Positions 17,375-25,777 of a stretch of DNA of 64,000 nt are shown here, piece after piece. This stretch comes from Ensifer adhaerens (GTDB taxonomy: Bacteria > Pseudomonadota > Alphaproteobacteria > Rhizobiales > Rhizobiaceae): assembly GCF_020035535.1 (NCBI RefSeq), contig NZ_CP083350.1, positions 940,501 to 1,004,500 on the forward strand, written 5' to 3'. Positions within the stretch are counted from its first letter, which is position 1; each line of letters begins with the position of its first letter. The notes below the pieces were generated by a model. The model had not been told where the DNA came from. It was given only the letters and a program-made list of their open reading frames with translations, and searched no databases. Position numbers and translations under genes: made by a program.

Positions 17375-18469
17375 ATGATGAAGAACGGACTTGAAGACGT
17401 CGTCGCCGCCGAAACGCAGCTCTCCCATGTTAACGGCGAGGCCGGGCAGTTGATCATCCGTGGCGTGTCGCTCGACCGCCTGGTCGGTCACGCCAGCTAT
17501 GAGGATATCGTGGCACTATTGTTCGGCGGGCTGCTGGGGCCGACGCCGGATCGGGCCGAGCTTGCCAGGCGCCTCGGTGAGAAGCGGGCCGAAGTGTTCG
17601 CCCATGTTCGCGCCATCGACGATGCACTGTTGGGGTTGCCGCCCGTCGACATCATGCGCGCGCTGATCGCCCGCCTCCTGGATGGGGACGACCTCGGGAC
17701 GGCGCTGGGCTTGCTGGCCGCCTCGGCCGTCTTCCTTCCGGCCGCGCTTCGCCTGAAGAGGGGTGAAAGCCCGGTCGCGCCGACGCCGGCGTTGTCGCAG
17801 TCTGCCGATATCCTGGCGATGCTCGGCGCAAAGGCACCGAGCAAGGAGCAAGTGGCGGCCCTCGACGCCTACCTCGTGACGATTTCGGACCATGGCCTCA
17901 ACGCCTCGACCTTCGCCTCGCGCGTGGTCGCCTCCACCAAGGCCGGTCTTACCTCGTCGGTGCTTGCCGCCATCGGCGCGCTCAAAGGGCCGCTCCACGG
18001 CGGTGCACCCGGGCCGGTGCTCGACATGCTCGACGCGATCGGAACGCCGGAGAATGCGGAAACCTGGCTTTCTGACGCGCTCGACCACGGCGAACGGCTG
18101 ATGGGCTTTGGTCATCGTGTCTACCGCGTTCGCGATCCCCGCGCCGATGCGCTGAAGGGCGCGCTGAAACGACTGATCGTCGCGCATCCGGCGAACCGCG
18201 ATCGCATCCAGCTGGCGGAAGCGGTCGAGCGATCGGCGCTCGCCATCCTCAAGGTGCGCAAGCCTGACCGCCCGCTCGACGTCAACGTCGAGTTCTACAC
18301 GGCGCTGCTGCTCGACGCGCTGAACTTCCCGCGCGAGGCGTTCACAGGTGTCTTCGCGATCGGCCGGACGGTCGGCTGGATCGCCCACGCCCGCGAGCAG
18401 GCGCTGGAAGGTCGGCTTATCCGGCCGCGTTCGCTCTATGTCGGGCCGCTGCCGCAGCAAGCGGCCTGA
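17375..18469 (+). CDS. citrate-synthase-family protein (partner)
   Basis: 364 residues of the type I citrate synthase fold, including H173 (ISDHGLNAS), H208 (GPLHGGAP) and H247 (GFGHRVYRVRDPR). The residue at the usual catalytic aspartate is E306 (NVEFYTALL), as in the CitA-like group, so activity or substrate (citrate or 2-methylcitrate) is open. AAAGGAG precedes two tandem ATGs (17375 and 17378). It diverges from the HTH-citrate synthase; the two may form a heteromer. Confidence 0.9.
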   Translation: MMKNGLEDVVAAETQLSHVNGEAGQLIIRGVSLDRLVGHASYEDIVALLFGGLLGPTPDRAELARRLGEKRAEVFAHVRAIDDALLGLPPVDIMRALIARLLDGDDLGTALGLLAASAVFLPAALRLKRGESPVAPTPALSQSADILAMLGAKAPSKEQVAALDAYLVTISDHGLNASTFASRVVASTKAGLTSSVLAAIGALKGPLHGGAPGPVLDMLDAIGTPENAETWLSDALDHGERLMGFGHRVYRVRDPRADALKGALKRLIVAHPANRDRIQLAEAVERSALAILKVRKPDRPLDVNVEFYTALLLDALNFPREAFTGVFAIGRTVGWIAHAREQALEGRLIRPRSLYVGPLPQQAA

Positions 18470-18470
18470 G

Positions 18471-18501
18471 GGTCGGCGTGGTTGATCTCTGTCAGCCGAC
18501 C
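18471..18501. terminator. hairpin between convergent citrate-synthase-like and RpiR-type genes
   Basis: GGTCGGC and GCCGACC form a 7-bp stem with a 17-base loop, beginning just after the citrate-synthase-like stop and overlapping the RpiR-type stop. The long loop and missing T run make termination uncertain. Confidence 0.35.
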
Positions 18502-18809
18502 GACACCATCCGCGCATTTCGCAGGTGTTGTTGAAAGAACGCCTTCAGGTCGCGGAAGTCATCAAAGCCAAGGACCGTCGCAAAACGGGCGACCGTCGTC
18601 GGCGAAACGGCGCAGGCGAGCGCGATCGAGCGGGCGCTGCCGAAGGCGACGAGCTCCGGCTTCGCCAGCGCGACCAGAGCGATCTGCTCGAGCTGTTTCG
18701 GCAGCCTGAGGGCTCTGGACGCAAACATCCCCTTGAGCTCCGTCATGTCGCCGGGGCGCCTTGGATTTGCATTCGTTTGGGTGCCGGCTTTTATCACGGT
18801 GGTCTCCAC
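18492..18809 (-). CDS. RpiR-type helix-turn-helix protein without SIS domain
   Basis: 105 residues. LPKQLEQIALVALAKPELVAFGSARSIALACAVSPTTVARFATVLGF-type sequence (about 37-90) is the N-terminal helix-turn-helix of RpiR/MurR regulators. Normal members are about 280-300 residues with a C-terminal sugar-phosphate-binding SIS domain; here the protein ends right after the DNA-binding domain and the next gene follows at once. It starts at GTG with GGGGAG upstream. It may be a working HTH-only repressor or a remnant. It faces the sugar ABC operon. Confidence 0.75.
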   Translation of the reverse strand: METTVIKAGTQTNANPRRPGDMTELKGMFASRALRLPKQLEQIALVALAKPELVAFGSARSIALACAVSPTTVARFATVLGFDDFRDLKAFFQQHLRNARMVSVG

Positions 18810-18911
18810 ACAATTCTCCCCAGCCCGACTGCGTCCGCAAAGGGCCTCCCTTCGAAGCGGTCAGGCGCGGGCAATTATTCCCCGCGCCCTCGTTGCTCCA
18901 CGATTTTTCAC

Positions 18912-18938
18912 TTTACTGTACCGTCTGGACGGTATAGT
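18912..18938 (+). promoter_or_regulatory. promoter region of the sugar ABC operon with TetR-like palindrome
   Basis: TACCGTC-TG-GACGGTA (18919-18934) is a perfect 16-bp dyad, extended by outer ACT/AGT bases. TTTACT (18912) and TATAGT (18933) on either side look like a -35/-10 pair with short spacing, so binding would block polymerase. The site lies about 55 bp upstream of the substrate-binding protein. The TetR gene at 26898 is the likeliest partner; the RpiR-type protein is the other. Confidence 0.6.
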
Positions 18939-18989
18939 AACTCAATCATCGTTGATCGCAACAAGACGTTTTCTGGGGAGGAGACGAGC

Positions 18990-20258
18990 ATGCGTTGGAT
19001 GAAGTGCTTCAAGGCGGCCGCCATGGCCGGTGTCGCATTTGCCGCAACTCCGGCGGCTGCAGCCGAGGTGTCTATTTTCTGCAGCTCGGCCGGTGCCGAG
19101 CTCGAACTTTGCCAATCGGCCTCAGAGGCCTGGGCCAAGGAAACCGGCAACACCGTAAAGATCAACAAGATGCCTGCGAACTGGGGCGAGGCGCTGCCGC
19201 TCTACCAGCAGCTGCTCGCCGGAAAGTCCGGTGACGTCGACGTTCTGACGCTCGACAACATCTGGGTCGGAACGCTGGCGCCGCACCTGGTCGACCTTCG
19301 CGAGAAGGTTCCGGCCGATGAAATCTCCGCCCATTTCGAATCCTCGCTTGCGGACGCGACCATCAACGGAAAGCTGCTGGCAATGCCGTGGTTCGTCGAT
19401 GCCGGCCTGATGTTCTATCGCAAGGATCTCCTGGAAAAATACGGCAAGGGCGAACCGAAAACCTGGCAGGAGCTGACCGAAACGGCGAAGTTCATCCAGG
19501 ACAAGGAACGCGCCGGCGGCAGCCCCGACATGTGGGGTTATGTCTGGCAGGGCCGCGCCTATGAGGGGCTGACCTGCGACGCGCTCGAATGGGTTTCCTC
19601 CTTCGGCGGCGGCAATTTCATTGCGCCCGACGGTACGATCACCGCCAACAATCCCGAGGCCGTAAAGGCGCTCGATCTCGCCCGCTCGTGGATCGGTAAC
19701 ATCAGCCCCGAGGGCGTGCTGAACTATGACGAGGAAGGCTCGCGCGGCGTCTTTGAGGCCGGCAACTCCGTCTTCCACCGCAACTGGAGCTATGTCTGGG
19801 GCACGACCCAGGCTGAGGACTCCTCGCTTCGCGGCAAGATCGGCGTCATGGCGCTGCCGGTCGGGGCGGAAGGCCAGAAATCGAGCGGCTGCTATGGTGC
19901 GGGTCTGCTCGGTGTTTCCAAATATGCCGACGATGTGGATGCGGCTGTCAGCCTGGTGCGTTACCTCACCGGCGCGAAAGAACAGAAGCGCCGCGCGCTG
20001 CAGGCCTATAGCCCGACCTTGAAGGCGCTTTACGAGGACAAGGACATCCTCGCCGCCAATCCGTCGCTCGCCTTTGCCGAAAAGGCCTATGCCGAAAGTG
20101 CCTCGCGGCCGTCACAGGTGACCGGCGCCTCCTACAACCGCGTTTCGCAGCGGATCTTCAACGGCGTGCACAATGTGCTGAGCGGCAAGGAAAGTGCTGC
20201 GGATGCGCTCGCCAAGGTCAGCAGCGATCTAGAGCGGCTGAAGGCGCGGGGCTGGTAA
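18990..20258 (+). CDS. carbohydrate ABC transporter substrate-binding protein
   Basis: 422 residues of the MalE/UgpB family (solute-binding family 1). The signal peptide spans residues 1-25 (ending AAAA before EVSIFCS), then the two-lobed fold with MPWFVDAGLMFYRKDLLEKYG and an EAGNSVFHRNWSYVW hinge region. The start follows GGGGAGGAG. It leads an operon with a TIM-barrel isomerase, a NagB-like protein, a ROK protein, an ATPase and two permeases. The substrate is probably a mono- or oligosaccharide, not predictable further. Confidence 0.93.
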   Translation: MRWMKCFKAAAMAGVAFAATPAAAAEVSIFCSSAGAELELCQSASEAWAKETGNTVKINKMPANWGEALPLYQQLLAGKSGDVDVLTLDNIWVGTLAPHLVDLREKVPADEISAHFESSLADATINGKLLAMPWFVDAGLMFYRKDLLEKYGKGEPKTWQELTETAKFIQDKERAGGSPDMWGYVWQGRAYEGLTCDALEWVSSFGGGNFIAPDGTITANNPEAVKALDLARSWIGNISPEGVLNYDEEGSRGVFEAGNSVFHRNWSYVWGTTQAEDSSLRGKIGVMALPVGAEGQKSSGCYGAGLLGVSKYADDVDAAVSLVRYLTGAKEQKRRALQAYSPTLKALYEDKDILAANPSLAFAEKAYAESASRPSQVTGASYNRVSQRIFNGVHNVLSGKESAADALAKVSSDLERLKARGW

Positions 20259-20324
20259 GCCCGCCTCGACGACACGGGGTCCGGCGTGACGGACCCCGCC
20301 ACCACAGGATCTGAGGAAACCAAC

Positions 20325-21200
20325 GTGAATATTGCGATCGCACCGTGCTGCTGGGGCATCTATTGGCCCCAGGGGAATGATCTCGGCTGGACCGACTATC
20401 TCGACCGCATCCATGCGGCCGGCTACCGGCACACCGAACTCGGCCCCTATGGCTACTTCTCCACGCACGCCAAGGTGCTTTCGTCCGAGCTGGCGCGCCG
20501 CGACCTCAAGGTCGTCGCGGCCGCGCATGTGCATACGCTTGCCGATGCATCCACCTGGCCGGTGCTTGAGGAAAAGGCGCAGGCGATCTGCAAGCTGCTC
20601 GCTGACATCGGCGGCACGCATTTCATCCTGATGGACGAGTCGGAATTCTATCCGAAGGACCGCATGGGTGTCGTCGACGAGGCCGGCTGGTGCGCGATGA
20701 TCGACCAGACGAACCGCGCGGCGACGATCGCGCGCAGCCACGGGCTGCAGTTCAGTTTCCACCCGCATGTCGGCACCTGCGTCGAGCTAGAGGAGCAGAT
20801 CGAGCGGCTGCTTGCCGATACCGATCCCGATCTCGTCGGGCTCTGCCTCGATACCGGCCACCATGCCTATTGGAAGGCCGACCCGATCGTCTTCTATCGG
20901 CGCCACCGCGACCGCATCAATTCGGTGCATCTGAAGAATGTCGACGGTGCCTTCCGCGAACGGGTGCTTTCCGAACACATCCATTCGGACCGCGCCTTCG
21001 AAGAGGGCATCATGACCGATCTCGATCGCGGCGTCGTCGATATCGCCGCCTTCGTGTCAGCGCTGCGCGAGACCGGCTACGACGGTCCGCTGGTCGTCGA
21101 GCAGGATCTGGCGCTGAACCATCCCGATACGCCGGAAGCGATCGCCCGGCGCAACCATGACTTCGTCTCGAAACTTCTTGCGAACGGGGCCGGCGCATGA
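20325..21200 (+). CDS. sugar isomerase/epimerase, xylose-isomerase-like TIM barrel (IolE/MocC-like)
   Basis: 291 residues. FHPHVGTCVELEEQIERLL, LCLDTGHHAYWKADP and NSVHLKNVDG are the metal-binding strands of the AP-endonuclease-2 TIM barrel family (IolE inosose dehydratase, MocC, 3-keto-sugar enzymes). The GTG start has GAGGA 7 bases upstream; the GTG at 20286 does not. It overlaps the next gene by ATGA. Together with the Gfo/Idh/MocA dehydrogenase it suggests oxidation of a sugar or inositol followed by isomerisation, dehydration or cleavage. Confidence 0.88.
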   Translation: MNIAIAPCCWGIYWPQGNDLGWTDYLDRIHAAGYRHTELGPYGYFSTHAKVLSSELARRDLKVVAAAHVHTLADASTWPVLEEKAQAICKLLADIGGTHFILMDESEFYPKDRMGVVDEAGWCAMIDQTNRAATIARSHGLQFSFHPHVGTCVELEEQIERLLADTDPDLVGLCLDTGHHAYWKADPIVFYRRHRDRINSVHLKNVDGAFRERVLSEHIHSDRAFEEGIMTDLDRGVVDIAAFVSALRETGYDGPLVVEQDLALNHPDTPEAIARRNHDFVSKLLANGAGA

Positions 21201-21994
21201 AGATCGAAATCCACGATACGCCGGCCGCCATCGGCGAGCGCCTGGCGGAACGGATCATTGCCGGTATCCGGCAAGCGAGTGCTGCGGGCCGCAACTACGT
21301 TCTCGGCTGCCCGGGCGGGCGCAGTCCGCTGCCGGTCTATGAGTCACTCGGACACCGTCTTGCCGGCGAGCCCGTCGATTGTTCGCGGCTGATCATCGTG
21401 ATGATGGACGAATATCTGCGTCCCGCTGAAGGTGGTGGCTTCGTCCCGCCGCCGTCCGAGGCGCATTATTCCTGCCGCGGCTTCGGCGAACGCGAGATCG
21501 TTGGTCGCATCAACGCGGCCCTGCCGAACCACTTCCGCATTCCATCCGAAAACTTCTGGATGCCGGATATCGCGGCACCTGGCGGCTACGATCAGCGCAT
21601 CGCTGCCGCCGGCGGTATCGATCTTTTCCTGCTCGCCTCCGGCGCCGGTGATGGCCACATCGCCTTCAACCCGCCGGGCTCTGCCCGCGACAGCCGCACC
21701 CGCATCGTTGCCCTTGCCGAACAGACGCGGCGCGACAATCTTGCGACTTTCCCGGATTTCTCAGGCATCGACGACGTGCCCTCGCATGGGATGACGATCG
21801 GCATCGGCTCGATCGCCGAACAGTCGAAAGCCGTCGCGATGATCGTCTGGGGTCAGGGCAAACGCCACGCCTTCCATAGCCTGACGACTGCGCGCGCCTA
21901 TGATCCGAGCTGGCCGGCAACCATCGCCGTCGAATGCCGGAGCGCCGAACTCTACGCCGATGCCGACGCTGCCCGCGAATGGGGAGCGCGGTGA
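21197..21994 (+). CDS. glucosamine-6-phosphate deaminase / 6-phosphogluconolactonase family protein
   Basis: 265 residues of the NagB fold: GGRSPLPVY phosphate loop, MMDEY (general base region), and GAGDGHIAFNPPGSARDSRTR, which aligns with the NagB active-site segment although the usual NEPGS reads NPPGS. The inserted region after MMDEYLRP is longer than in classic NagB. It may deaminate an amino-sugar phosphate or act on a related ring. It overlaps both neighbours by 1-4 bases, so it is tightly coupled. Confidence 0.85.
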   Translation: MKIEIHDTPAAIGERLAERIIAGIRQASAAGRNYVLGCPGGRSPLPVYESLGHRLAGEPVDCSRLIIVMMDEYLRPAEGGGFVPPPSEAHYSCRGFGEREIVGRINAALPNHFRIPSENFWMPDIAAPGGYDQRIAAAGGIDLFLLASGAGDGHIAFNPPGSARDSRTRIVALAEQTRRDNLATFPDFSGIDDVPSHGMTIGIGSIAEQSKAVAMIVWGQGKRHAFHSLTTARAYDPSWPATIAVECRSAELYADADAAREWGAR

Positions 21995-22920
21995 TGGGCC
22001 TGCACGCCATCGGTATCGACGTCGGGGGAACGAAGACCAAGGCTTGCCTTGTCCGTCTCGCCGACGGGGCGGTGATCGCCGAGCGCACCGAGCCGACGCC
22101 TTGCCAGCAGGGCGGTGCTGCCGTGCTGGACCTGGTGGCCTCGCTCGCCGAGACCATTCGCCACGAAGGTAAAGCGCTTGATGTCGAGGCGACGGGTCTC
22201 GGCGTCTGCCTGCCGGAACTGGTGACCGGCAGAGGCGAGCCGGCCTCTGCCTGGAATTTCGACTGGCGCGGCCTCGACTATCACGATCGTCTCGGCGGTT
22301 TCGGGCCGCTGCATATCGACAGCGACGTGCGCGCCGCCGCCTTCGCCGAAGGCTGGATTGGCGCAGGCCGCGGTATCGATCCTTTCGTCTACGTGACCAT
22401 TTCCACCGGGCTCTCGCATTCGCTGGTCATCGGCGGAACGCCCTATGCGGGTGCCCGCGGCTTCGCCATCCATTTCTCCGGCAGCGATCTCGTCGCTTTC
22501 TCGGGCGAAGGGCAGGACCAGGCGGTTCGCCACAACCTCGAGCTTTTTGCGAGCGGCAAGGCCTTGGGCGAGCGTTATGGCCGCATGATTGGCCGACCGG
22601 ACGCAAGCGCGCTGCAGCTCTTTGAAGCCGAAGGTGACGACCCGCAGGCGGCGCGGATGGTGGCCGACGGTCTCCTGTCGCTCGCCTCCTATCTCGGCCA
22701 GCTCGTCAACACGCTCGATCCGGCCGTGCTCATTCTCGGCGGCGGCATCGGCGGCGACCCATCGGTCAATGCGCGGCTCGCCGCGCTGACGCGGCCGTTC
22801 ATCTGGGCCGATGACGCGCGCGACATGCCGATCGTTCCAAGCCTCCTCGGTGATGCGGCCTGCGCCATCGGCGTGGCCGCGCTTGCAAACAGGACTGCCA
22901 ACCAGACGGTGCGCCAATGA
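21994..22920 (+). CDS. ROK-family sugar kinase-like protein
   Basis: 308 residues of the actin-like ATPase fold: DVGGTKTKACLV (N-terminal phosphate loop), YVTISTGLSHSLVIGG and LDPAVLILGGGIGG. The usual ROK zinc motif (GHx9-11GxCxCGxxGCxE) is missing; the matching place reads FAIHFSGSDLVAF. It may phosphorylate the imported sugar, but the altered centre makes the substrate unsure. Its ATG overlaps the NagB-like stop as TGATG, and its stop overlaps the ATPase start. Confidence 0.85.
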   Translation: MGLHAIGIDVGGTKTKACLVRLADGAVIAERTEPTPCQQGGAAVLDLVASLAETIRHEGKALDVEATGLGVCLPELVTGRGEPASAWNFDWRGLDYHDRLGGFGPLHIDSDVRAAAFAEGWIGAGRGIDPFVYVTISTGLSHSLVIGGTPYAGARGFAIHFSGSDLVAFSGEGQDQAVRHNLELFASGKALGERYGRMIGRPDASALQLFEAEGDDPQAARMVADGLLSLASYLGQLVNTLDPAVLILGGGIGGDPSVNARLAALTRPFIWADDARDMPIVPSLLGDAACAIGVAALANRTANQTVRQ

Positions 22921-23990
22921 GTGGAATTGCCCTTACCAATGTCGTCAAGCGTTTCGGTGCGCTGACCGTGATCGACAAGGTCAACCTTTCGGTCGCAGAA
23001 GGCGAATTCGTCGTCTTCGTCGGTCCCTCCGGATGCGGGAAGTCGACGCTTTTGCGCATGATCGCCGGGCTCGAGGAAATCACCGACGGCGAGTTGCAGA
23101 TCGGCGGAGCGCGGATGAACGAGACGGCGCCGGCACGCCGCGGCATCGCCATGGTGTTCCAGTCCTACGCGCTCTATCCGCATATGAGCGTCGAGCGCAA
23201 TCTCGGCTTCGCGCTGGAGACGGCGCGGCTTGCCGGCGGCGAAATCAAGGAGCGTGTGGCGAAGGTTGCCCGCTTCCTGAAGATCGAACATCTGCTCGCG
23301 CGTCGCCCGGCGCAGCTCTCTGGCGGCCAGCAGCAGCGCGTCGCGATCGGCCGCGCGCTCGTCCGGTCGCAGAAACTGTTCCTGTTCGATGAGCCGCTGT
23401 CCAACCTCGACGCCGATCTGCGCATGGAGATGCGGGTGGAGATCGCTCGCATCCATCGCGAGCTGAAAGCCACCACCGTCTACGTCACCCACGACCAGCT
23501 CGAAGCCATGACGCTGGCGGATCGCATCGTCGTCCTGAAGGACGGCCGCATCTCGCAGGTCGGCACGCCAATGGAACTTTACGAGCGCCCGGCCAACAAG
23601 TTCGTCGCCAGCTTCATCGGTGCGCCGCGCATGAATTTTCTTGCCGGGACGCTTGCCAATGACGCCGGCGGAAGCCGTCTCGAAGTGCTCGATGTCCCGC
23701 ACGGCCTTCGGAACTTGGGTTACGAGGGCGAAGTCAGCGTCGGCATCCGGCCCGAAGACCTCATCCTCGGCGGCGGCGATATCCGCCTGCCGGCAACCGT
23801 GCAGCTTGTCGAGCCGCTCGGTGGCGAAGCTCTGGTTCACGCGCGCATTGGCAACGGCCAGTCGCTGGTTCTCAAGGTGCAGGGCAAGCCCGATCTCAAG
23901 CCGAACGCCGACATCACCGTCGGCTGGCTCACGTCGAAGGCGCATATTTTCGGTGCCGACGACATGGCGCTCTCGGCCAAGGGAGCGTGA
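22917..23990 (+). CDS. ABC transporter ATP-binding protein (MalK/UgpC type)
   Basis: 357 residues. Walker A GPSGCGKST, signature LSGGQQQRV, Walker B LFLFDEPLSNLD, then the C-terminal OB-type regulatory domain (from about 240) typical of MalK/UgpC. It energises import of the operon's sugar with the two permeases that follow. The start overlaps the ROK stop (ATGA). Confidence 0.96.
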   Translation: MSGIALTNVVKRFGALTVIDKVNLSVAEGEFVVFVGPSGCGKSTLLRMIAGLEEITDGELQIGGARMNETAPARRGIAMVFQSYALYPHMSVERNLGFALETARLAGGEIKERVAKVARFLKIEHLLARRPAQLSGGQQQRVAIGRALVRSQKLFLFDEPLSNLDADLRMEMRVEIARIHRELKATTVYVTHDQLEAMTLADRIVVLKDGRISQVGTPMELYERPANKFVASFIGAPRMNFLAGTLANDAGGSRLEVLDVPHGLRNLGYEGEVSVGIRPEDLILGGGDIRLPATVQLVEPLGGEALVHARIGNGQSLVLKVQGKPDLKPNADITVGWLTSKAHIFGADDMALSAKGA

Positions 23991-23994
23991 GACC

Positions 23995-24903
23995 ATGATG
24001 GCGGGTTCAAGATCAACAGGACTGCGGCAGGCGCGCGTTCGCACCGCCTGGCTGTTTCTCGCGCCAAGCCTGCTTGTCCTCACCGGCGTGGCGCTCTGGC
24101 CGCTCGGCCGCACCTTCCTCTTTTCCTTCACCGACGCCCTGCTCACCGAGCCGGACTTCTACAGCTATGTCGGTTTCGACAACTACTATGCGCTGTTCGA
24201 GGATCCGCTCTGGTGGCAGTCGGTCCGCAACACGCTCTATTTCACCGTCATCTCCGTCACGATCGAGACGGTGCTCGGCCTGACGATCGCGCTGCTCCTG
24301 AATTCTCATATTGCCGGGCGCGGCATGATGCGGGCGATCATCCTGATCCCCTGGTCGATCCCGGTCGTCGTCAGCGCGCGCATGTGGCAATGGATGCTGC
24401 ACGACCAGTTCGGCATCGTGAACCACGTTTTGAAGCTTGCCGGCGTGATTGAGAGTGGGGTCGCGTGGACCGCCAATTCGGCGCTGGTAATGCCCGTGAT
24501 CATTGCCGTCGACGTCTGGATCACCACGCCGTTCATGGTGCTCCTGATCCTTGCGGGCCTGACGATGCTGCCGCGCGGCATCTACGAGGCGGCTTCGATC
24601 GACGGTGTGTCGGCATGGAAGCAGTTCACCTCGCTGACCCTTCCGCTGCTGGCTCCCAGCATCGCCGTTGCCGTGCTCTTCCGCCTGCTCGACGCGCTGC
24701 GCATGTTCGATCTGAGCTATGTGCTGTCCTCCAACAGCGACGACACCAAGACGGTCTCGATCTATGCCCGCGAAGTGCTCGTCAACTTCCAGGACATGGG
24801 CGTCGGCTCGGCCGCCAGCACTGCCGTCTTCCTGATGATCGCGCTGGTGACGGCGATCTACGTCACCGTCTTCCGTCTCAATCGCCGCCTCATGGGAGTT
24901 TGA
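23995..24903 (+). CDS. sugar ABC transporter permease 1 (MalF/UgpA type)
   Basis: 302 residues with six membrane helices; the EAA loop, which contacts the ATPase, reads EAASIDGVSAWKQFTSLTLPLL. The reading frame is open far upstream inside the ATPase gene, but GGGAG lies just before this double ATG (23995/23998) and it gives the normal length. Confidence 0.95.
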   Translation: MMAGSRSTGLRQARVRTAWLFLAPSLLVLTGVALWPLGRTFLFSFTDALLTEPDFYSYVGFDNYYALFEDPLWWQSVRNTLYFTVISVTIETVLGLTIALLLNSHIAGRGMMRAIILIPWSIPVVVSARMWQWMLHDQFGIVNHVLKLAGVIESGVAWTANSALVMPVIIAVDVWITTPFMVLLILAGLTMLPRGIYEAASIDGVSAWKQFTSLTLPLLAPSIAVAVLFRLLDALRMFDLSYVLSSNSDDTKTVSIYAREVLVNFQDMGVGSAASTAVFLMIALVTAIYVTVFRLNRRLMGV

Positions 24904-24904
24904 T

Positions 24905-25744
24905 ATGGTCAGGAGCAACACCGGCAAACGCCTGCACAAAATCGCAATCTACGCCCTCTTCGGAATCGTCGCGCTCTACACGATCTTTCCGTTCTACTGG
25001 ATGATCGCCTCGTCGCTGAAATCGGGGCAGGCGATCTTCGACGTCACCTTCTTTCCGGACCTGAAGTTCAACAACTATGCGGCCATCCTTTCGGACGGTG
25101 TCTTCCTGCGCTCTCTGCTGAACTCGCTGATCGTCGCCTTCTCAGTCGTGGCGCTGTCGCTGCTTCTGGCAGTCGGCGCGGCTTACGCGCTTGGTCGCAT
25201 CGATTTCCGTGGCCGTTCGCCGATCATGATGCTGGTGCTGGCCGTCTCGATGTTCCCGCAGATCGCGCTGCTCTCCGGCCTCTTCGAAATGATCCGCTGG
25301 CTCGGGCTCTACAACACGATAGGCTCGTTGATCTTCGCCTATATGATCTTCACGCTGCCATTCAACATCTGGGTGCTGACGACCTTCATGCGCGACCTGC
25401 CGAAGCAGATCGAGGAAGCGGCAATCATGGACGGCTGCTCGCCGCTGCGCATCGTGCGCTGCATCTTCCTGCCGATGATGGGACCGGCGCTGGTTTCGAC
25501 CGGGCTGCTCGCCTTCATTGCCTCGTGGAACGAGTTCATGTTCGCGCTCACTTTCATCCTCACCGACGAGAACCGCACCGTGCCGGTGGCGATCGCTTTG
25601 ATCTCCGGGTCGAGCCGCTACGAATTCCCCTATGGGGCGATCATGGCCGCCTCGACCATCGTTACGGTGCCGCTGATCATTCTCGCGCTCATATTCCAGA
25701 AACACATCGTCTCCGGCCTGACCGCCGGCGCGGTCAAGGGTTGA
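24905..25744 (+). CDS. sugar ABC transporter permease 2 (MalG/UgpE type)
   Basis: 279 residues with six membrane helices and the EAA loop EEAAIMDGCSPLRIVRCIFLPMM. GGGAG sits 7 bases before the ATG, one base after the first permease ends. Together with permease 1 and the ATPase it completes the importer. Confidence 0.95.
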   Translation: MVRSNTGKRLHKIAIYALFGIVALYTIFPFYWMIASSLKSGQAIFDVTFFPDLKFNNYAAILSDGVFLRSLLNSLIVAFSVVALSLLLAVGAAYALGRIDFRGRSPIMMLVLAVSMFPQIALLSGLFEMIRWLGLYNTIGSLIFAYMIFTLPFNIWVLTTFMRDLPKQIEEAAIMDGCSPLRIVRCIFLPMMGPALVSTGLLAFIASWNEFMFALTFILTDENRTVPVAIALISGSSRYEFPYGAIMAASTIVTVPLIILALIFQKHIVSGLTAGAVKG

Positions 25745-25777
25745 TTGCCTCAGACAGGAGGCAGAAAGGGTACTCAC

